A DNA stretch of 64,000 nucleotides from Salinicoccus sesuvii (GTDB lineage Bacteria; Bacillota; Bacilli; Staphylococcales; Salinicoccaceae), in the NCBI RefSeq assembly GCF_042648145.1, contig NZ_JBHRWV010000012.1, forward strand, positions 144,294 to 208,293, in the 5' to 3' direction. Every line of letters starts with the position of its first letter. Positions within the stretch are counted from its first letter, which is position 1. The translations under genes and the position numbers were made by a program. The notes beneath the pieces are model-generated. The model did not search any database. It saw only the letters and a program-made list of their open reading frames with translations, and was not told where the DNA came from. Shown here in pieces: positions 59,652 to 64,000 of the stretch.

Positions 59652-59695
59652 TAAGAAGAGCGGCCTTCTATTGAAAGGCTGCTCTTCTTATTTTG
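59651..59695. terminator. Terminator between GNAT and siderophore ATPase genes
   Basis: ATAAGAAGAGCGGCCTT (59651-59667) pairs with AAGGCTGCTCTTCTTAT (59675-59691) with one G-T pair, and TTTT follows. The flanking genes are convergent. Confidence 0.88.
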
Positions 59696-59704
59696 GTACA
59701 AAAA

Positions 59705-60520
59705 TTAGGCAAGTACTGTACTTCTTGTATGATGTCTGCCGAGTGGCACAACGGACGGGGTACTTGAAATTGGATCTTCGACAACTACGGATTCGAGTTC
59801 AAACACTTGTTTGATGAGGTCTGGTGTGATGACATCATCTGGTTTACCCTCTGCAATCAAGTGACCTTTACGCATGGCGAAAATGTGATCTGCGTAGCGC
59901 GCCGATAGATTGATGTCATGGAGCACCATGACGATTGTCGTTCCGTGTATCTTGTTGAAATCCATCAACAAATCGAGTATCTCAATCTGATAGGTAATAT
60001 CGAGAAACGTTGTGGGTTCATCCAAGAAAAGAATATCAGTTTGTTGGGCCAGTGCCATAGCGATCCACACACGCTGGCGCTGACCACCAGACAACTCGTC
60101 AATACTGTGATCTGCGAGTTCTGTAATGTTCATTGCTGCCATTGCGTCTGATACAGCTTCGTAGTCTGCGTTGGACCATCCGCCAAACAGTGACTGATGT
60201 GGAAAACGGCCACGTCCCACGAGATCCGACACTTTGATGCCCTCCGGTACAGTCGGTGATTGCGGAAGCATACCGAGTACTTGGGCAAATTTCTTCGGTC
60301 GAATTTTGGATACGGCTCTGCCGTCCAGTTCAAGTACACCTTGCGTGGGTTTAATGAGTCTGGCCATCGTTTTCAGTAAAGTGGATTTACCGGAAGCATT
60401 GGCACCGATGATGACACTGATCTTATTACTCGGAATTTCAAGACTGATATCGTGAAGAATTGGTTTGTTTTCATAACCAGCAACAAGGCCGTTCGCTCTA
60501 TATATATGTTCTGCCATCAT
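59705..60520 (-). CDS. Siderophore ABC transporter ATPase (FhuC/FecE-like)
   Basis: This 271-residue ATPase has Walker A GANASGKST, signature LSGGQRQRVWIAMALAQ, Walker B ILFLDEPTTFLDI and the switch histidine in VLHDINLSARYAD. It powers uptake of ferric siderophore through the two FecCD permeases encoded upstream. ATG 60520 overlaps the permease stop as ATGA, with AAAGGAG upstream. It ends the Fur-controlled operon. Confidence 0.94.
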   Translation of the reverse strand: MMAEHIYRANGLVAGYENKPILHDISLEIPSNKISVIIGANASGKSTLLKTMARLIKPTQGVLELDGRAVSKIRPKKFAQVLGMLPQSPTVPEGIKVSDLVGRGRFPHQSLFGGWSNADYEAVSDAMAAMNITELADHSIDELSGGQRQRVWIAMALAQQTDILFLDEPTTFLDITYQIEILDLLMDFNKIHGTTIVMVLHDINLSARYADHIFAMRKGHLIAEGKPDDVITPDLIKQVFELESVVVEDPISSTPSVVPLGRHHTRSTVLA

Positions 60521-61545
60521 AATTCTCCTTTTTGATTCATTCTTATAAGCAGATAGATCAAGTAGGGTGCACCGATAATACCGGTGATGACACCTACTGG
60601 ATATCTTGTTGTAAAGGCATGTTGTCCAACAAGATCACCTGCTAATACGAGTACGATACCGACAAGGCCCGCTGGCAACAGACTGGAAAATCCAGGTCCC
60701 GTAAGCCTTTTGGCAATGGGCCCAGCAAGAAACGATATGAATGCAATGGGTCCTGTGACAGAGGTAGCAATCGAGATCATGGCTACTGAACCAAGAATCA
60801 GTACAATTCGCGTCAAGTCAGCCCTGACACCGAGTGTTGTTGCCATTTGTTCCCCGAGTTCAAGCATACTTAGACTCCTGCTAAACATCAAGATCAGTGG
60901 AACAAGAACGATAACTGAGGCAGCGAGTATCGGAATGGAAGACATGGTCACACCATTTAGACTGCCATTTAGCCATCTCAGTACCGATGGAATATCTTGT
61001 TCTGCGCTAATGAGCATCATATAGGATATGGCTGCGTTCAGCATGGCTTGAATCCCAATACCAATCAGTATGAGTTTACCAATAGAGAATGCTTTCCCTC
61101 TTGATAATACGTACATTACTAGGACTGTGGCAAGTCCACCGGCAATAGAAGCAGAGGAAACGACTGAATTATTGGCACCTAATATGACGATGCAGAATAC
61201 AGCGGCCATGCTGGCCCCAGTAGTGACACCGAGTACATTGGGATTGGCCAGCGGATTCCTCAGCATTGTCTGAAAGACATCCCCGGCAATACCAAAAGCG
61301 AAACCAACAAGTATGGCCGCAAGCATTCTCGGGAGCCTAAGTGTTGTGACAGTAAATGACACACCTTCAACCGTCTCCCCGAGTAGTGCTCGAATGACCT
61401 GTCCAACGGGATGGATCGTATTGCCTAGCATCAGCATCAGTACTGAAAGAGTAAGTGTCAAAATGAAGAGTAGCCCAGTCACTAGCATCCAGCGGTTTTT
61501 TCTTTTTTGTCTGCCTGCTTTAATCAAAGCGATATTGTTTGTCAT
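60517..61545 (-). CDS. Siderophore ABC permease (FecCD family), second subunit
   Basis: This 342-residue protein has about ten membrane helices and the FecCD signatures LPRMLAAILVGFAFGIAG, NPLANPNVLGVTTGA and GPIAFISFLAGPIAKRL. It forms a heterodimeric channel with the other permease. The start overlaps the upstream permease stop by 4 bases and the end overlaps the ATPase start. Confidence 0.93.
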   Translation of the reverse strand: MTNNIALIKAGRQKRKNRWMLVTGLLFILTLTLSVLMLMLGNTIHPVGQVIRALLGETVEGVSFTVTTLRLPRMLAAILVGFAFGIAGDVFQTMLRNPLANPNVLGVTTGASMAAVFCIVILGANNSVVSSASIAGGLATVLVMYVLSRGKAFSIGKLILIGIGIQAMLNAAISYMMLISAEQDIPSVLRWLNGSLNGVTMSSIPILAASVIVLVPLILMFSRSLSMLELGEQMATTLGVRADLTRIVLILGSVAMISIATSVTGPIAFISFLAGPIAKRLTGPGFSSLLPAGLVGIVLVLAGDLVGQHAFTTRYPVGVITGIIGAPYLIYLLIRMNQKGEL

Positions 61546-62603
61546 AAGCGACCTACTTTCGACCGTATAGCGAGCGCAATCAACAGCGGGGCACCGACAA
61601 ACGCTGTAACGACACCCACTTCAAGTTCACCTGGGCTACCGAGTATTCTACCAATCACATCAGATGCCGTTAGGATGATCCCCCCGAGTAGTGCGGAGAA
61701 AGGGATGACGAGTCTGAGGTCCGGCCCGAGCGTTAGTCTTACAAGATGCGTGGATAAAAGTCCAATGAACCCGATGGGTCCAGCGAGTGCTGTTGCGGCA
61801 CCACATAATACGACAGCGCCTAATGAAGCAACAAGTCGAACAAGGCCTGTGCGCACACCGAGTCCTTTTGCTGCCTCGTCCCCAAGTGCCATCGCATTGA
61901 GCGCTGGAGAACAAACTACCGCAATAACCATCCCAAAAAGCAAGAAAGGTAAAAAGAGGAGAATGTTATCCCAATTGCCAGACCCAACGCTCCCGACTTG
62001 CCAGAACCTGAACTGATCCATGACATGTGAGCGTGGAATCATAACTGCTGTTACTAAAGAAGATAGTGCTGCACTTGTAGCCGCCCCAGCCAGTACCAGT
62101 TTCAAGGGCGTTGCCCCATTCTTTCCAAGTGATCCGATACCGAATACGAAAACTGCAGTAACGATGGCACCAACTAAAGCAAACCACATGTAGCTCGCTG
62201 CGCTGTTGATATTGAAATAAGCGATACCGGAGACGATGAAAAGCGATGCACCGGTGTTGACACCAAGAATACTTGGGTCGGCAATCGGGTTACGCGTCAC
62301 CGATTGCATCAAAGCTCCGGAAACGCCAAGTGCCGCCCCACAAAGTAGGGCGAACACTGTCCTCGATATTCTTTTTCTGACGATATTCGCTTCATATGTT
62401 TCTACTGAAGGATTGAATAACCCGTCGAGTAGATGTTCCATCCCAATCATACGCGAGCCAAAGGCTAGCGAAGCACAAGCAGAGATGAGAATGAGAACGA
62501 AAAATACGAAGCTCCATTTTAAAATCAGTTCGGACACTTTGGCTTTTCTTTTCCGTATTAGGGGGAGCGCGTTACTCGGCCGCCTGATCAACTGCCTCAC
62601 CAA
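61542..62603 (-). CDS. Siderophore ABC permease (FecCD family), first subunit
   Basis: This 353-residue FecCD protein has RKRISRTVFALLCGAALGVSGA, NPIADPSILGVNTGA and GPIGFIGLLSTHLVRL. The start is uncertain: TTG 62603, GTG 62600 and TTG 62591 all lie inside the end of the binding-protein gene, and no ATG is near. The overlap suggests translational coupling. It pairs with the permease encoded next. Confidence 0.9.
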   Translation of the reverse strand: MVRQLIRRPSNALPLIRKRKAKVSELILKWSFVFFVLILISACASLAFGSRMIGMEHLLDGLFNPSVETYEANIVRKRISRTVFALLCGAALGVSGALMQSVTRNPIADPSILGVNTGASLFIVSGIAYFNINSAASYMWFALVGAIVTAVFVFGIGSLGKNGATPLKLVLAGAATSAALSSLVTAVMIPRSHVMDQFRFWQVGSVGSGNWDNILLFLPFLLFGMVIAVVCSPALNAMALGDEAAKGLGVRTGLVRLVASLGAVVLCGAATALAGPIGFIGLLSTHLVRLTLGPDLRLVIPFSALLGGIILTASDVIGRILGSPGELEVGVVTAFVGAPLLIALAIRSKVGRL

Positions 62604-63663
62604 TCATTTCCATGTACTCATCAATCGTGTATGAAATGGATAACGGTGTTGGTGTGCCAGCGGCGACAATTGGGGAATCACTCTCGATAAATACAACAGA
62701 ACCTCTTTCAATCGCTGGGATTTCACCAAGAAGTGGATCTGCCTGCAGTGTCTCGAGTAATTCCTGATTGCCATATCCAACAAGTATATCGGCTTCTGAG
62801 AGTGCCTGTGCGTTTTCACTACTCAAATTGAGCGAGTAGCTTTCTTCATCGTCAATCATATCCGTGACACCTTCAGGGACTGTCATGCCAAGTTCCTCAA
62901 GGAACTTTACTCTAGAATCAGCAGGTGTATAGATGTGCATTTGCGACAAGTCTTCAGCTGAGAAGTTCGTCCACACTACTTGTTTACCTTCGACTTGCGG
63001 ATATTCGGCAACCTTCTCCTCAACGAGCGCTTCCGTATCTTCAATCAATTGTTGGCCTTCTTCTTCCATGCCCATACCTTTGGCATTCATCATTACTTGT
63101 TCACGCCAAGCTGTCGCCCATGGCGCTTCAGGGTATGCGACTACCGGTGCAATCTCGGTCAATAGATCGTAATCTTCTTGCGTAATCCCAGAGTAGGCTG
63201 CAAGAATCACATCCGGATTGGAATCGGCAATTGCTTCGAAATCAAGTCCGTCGGTGTCTTGGAAAACATTCGGGTTTTCCACACCGAGTTCATCCAGTCT
63301 TTCTTTTGTCCAAGGCAGAAGCCCGCTGTCGTCTTGGACACCGAAGTTTGCTGCTGAGAAACCAACCGGTTCAACACCAAGCGCGAGTGCGATGTCTTGG
63401 TTCCCCCATTGAATCGTCGCGATGCGCTCAGGCTGTTCTTCGATCACTGTTTCGCCAAACGCGTGTTCAATGGTCATTGGGTAACTGGTATTATCTTCAG
63501 TAGAGGATGCATCACTTTCTTCGGTGCTTTCTTCACTGGATGCGTCATCACTACCAGTTTCCTCAGAGGCAGTGTCTTCCTGGTTTGAGCATCCCACGAT
63601 GAATACAAACATTAAAGCGATGATGAGTAGTGAAAAAAATGGGTGTTTTGAGAACGTGTTCAT
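62572..63663 (-). CDS. Ferric-siderophore-binding lipoprotein
   Basis: This 363-residue binding protein has a lipoprotein signal with lipobox FIVGC (C25), an acidic Ser/Glu linker and the Fec/Fhu-type fold (PERIATIQWGNQDIALALGVEPVG, then two lobes joined by a helix). It captures ferric siderophore at the cell surface for the permeases encoded downstream. ATG 63663 follows AAAGGAAG; the longer frame to 63702 lacks a site. It is first in the operon, behind a Fur box. Confidence 0.93.
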   Translation of the reverse strand: MNTFSKHPFFSLLIIALMFVFIVGCSNQEDTASEETGSDDASSEESTEESDASSTEDNTSYPMTIEHAFGETVIEEQPERIATIQWGNQDIALALGVEPVGFSAANFGVQDDSGLLPWTKERLDELGVENPNVFQDTDGLDFEAIADSNPDVILAAYSGITQEDYDLLTEIAPVVAYPEAPWATAWREQVMMNAKGMGMEEEGQQLIEDTEALVEEKVAEYPQVEGKQVVWTNFSAEDLSQMHIYTPADSRVKFLEELGMTVPEGVTDMIDDEESYSLNLSSENAQALSEADILVGYGNQELLETLQADPLLGEIPAIERGSVVFIESDSPIVAAGTPTPLSISYTIDEYMEMIGEAVDQAAE

Positions 63664-63749
63664 TCTATTCTTCCTTTCGATATTGTGATGGATTTTAAAC
63701 ATCGCTGAGGACGTTATCTATCCTTGAACTATGTAACAATTGTTTAATT

Positions 63750-63768
63750 GAAAATGATTATCATTACC
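63750..63768 (-). promoter_or_regulatory. Fur box of the siderophore operon
   Basis: GAAAATGATTATCATTACC matches the 19-base Fur consensus GATAATGATTATCATTATC at 16 positions. It lies about 90 bases before the binding-protein start, which indicates iron repression. Confidence 0.9.
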
Positions 63769-63904
63769 AATTAACTTTAATCTATAGCTTTCCTAATTAT
63801 CTGTCAAGAAGAATAGCAAATTCTTATGAAAAAATTAGATATTTCATACATTTATATGTTTATGGCATCTAATTAAAACAAAAACCGCCACAGGCTGAGC
63901 TGCT

Positions 63905-63957
63905 ACCTCCTAAGTTTACAGATGAAATAAAAAATCTGTAAACTTAGGAGGTTTTTT
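63905..63957 (+). other. IS-end hairpin with T-run and embedded Shine-Dalgarno
   Basis: ACCTCCTAAGTTTACAGAT (63905-63923) pairs exactly with its complement at 63934-63952. The 3' arm contains AGGAGG, the ribosome site for ATG 63959, and TTTTTT follows. The stem is therefore both a terminator and a block on translation. Confidence 0.8.
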
Positions 63958-63958
63958 A

Positions 63959-64000
63959 ATGGCCAGACATCGCAGTTTCGAAGAAAAGATGGCGATTGTA
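63959..64000 (+). CDS. Start of a probable transposase (OrfA-like), truncated by window end
   Basis: Fourteen codons read MARHRSFEEKMAIV, which fits the basic N-terminus of IS3-type OrfA proteins (compare MVKYSDRFKLMIV at 55863). AGGAGG lies 7 to 8 bases upstream within a hairpin. Too little is present to assign the family firmly. Confidence 0.55.
   Translation, partial: MARHRSFEEKMAIV

Larger units (their letters stand above)
63903..64000 (+). mobile_element. 5' end of a second IS-like element (cut by window edge)
   Basis: A 19-bp perfect hairpin followed by TTTTTT and then an ATG-initiated frame repeats the layout at the orfA end of the IS3-family element at 54448-55913, with a different sequence. 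The left boundary is estimated. Confidence 0.55.

Noticed and set aside
54448..64000. The two IS elements as ends of a composite transposon
   Set aside because: Their terminal and hairpin sequences differ, and the DNA between them includes core-like siderophore uptake and TetR genes.

Overview
The window comes from a low-GC Gram-positive chromosome. The strong Shine-Dalgarno sites, CapA/CapB/CapD-type capsule locus, SigB-type and Fur-type promoter elements and FecCD-type siderophore uptake point to Staphylococcaceae. A halotolerant genus such as Salinicoccus or Jeotgalicoccus is my inference; no taxonomic marker gene is present.

Layout. 1-2967: two tandem DUF917 genes (the first cut by the window edge) and a hydantoinase/oxoprolinase-family gene. 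3204-17046: a Wzx/Wzy-dependent capsule or exopolysaccharide locus with chain-length adaptor and BY-kinase, a 110-bp tandem-repeat gap, nucleotide-sugar 4,6-dehydratase, flippase, probable polymerase, GT4 transferase, two CapK-like adenylate-forming enzymes, initiating sugar transferase, PLP aminotransferase, FemAB-like transferase and a DUF218 protein. 17245-19803: Tat-linked two-gene GMC/gluconate-type dehydrogenase. 19920-20982: M42 peptidase behind a 10-codon leader ORF. 21067-27161 (minus): ascorbate-type PTS with a transketolase and a PRD regulator, with a cre site. 27519-28142: tRNA-Thr(GGT) and an RDD protein. 28403-34899: ABC importer with a phosphodiesterase-like enzyme, DeoR regulator and PHP phosphoesterase, preceded by four phased PhoP-like hexamers; this looks like an organophosphate scavenging operon. 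35076-39340: GntR-controlled beta-glucoside PTS and 6-phospho-beta-glucosidase.

39478-43900: acyltransferase, aspartate dehydrogenase, reductase, MBL hydrolase and APH-like kinase genes. 44182-46563: a 793-residue protein that looks like a helicase whose Walker A has been lost, behind a nested-hairpin leader. 46784-48235: two tiny acidic lipoproteins and a YsnF-type stress protein, each with a SigB-like promoter. 48499-52136: a WxL surface-protein locus (two WxL proteins and a DUF916 partner). 52173-54420: creatinase-like M24 protein, lipoprotein, GIY-YIG protein. 54448-55913: an intact IS3-family element inserted inside a transcription terminator. 55934-59651: TetR regulator with YhgE/Pip protein, an unknown anchored protein and a GNAT enzyme. 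59705-63663 (minus): Fur-boxed siderophore ABC importer. 63903-64000: start of a second IS-like element.

The strongest leads for undescribed biology are the degenerate helicase-like protein (44182-46563), the repeat region before capD (4651-4945), the Pho-boxed organophosphate operon, the leader ORF before the M42 gene, and the terminator/SD-sequestering hairpins shared by the two IS elements. Start codons were chosen from Shine-Dalgarno spacing, so several differ from the longest open frame.
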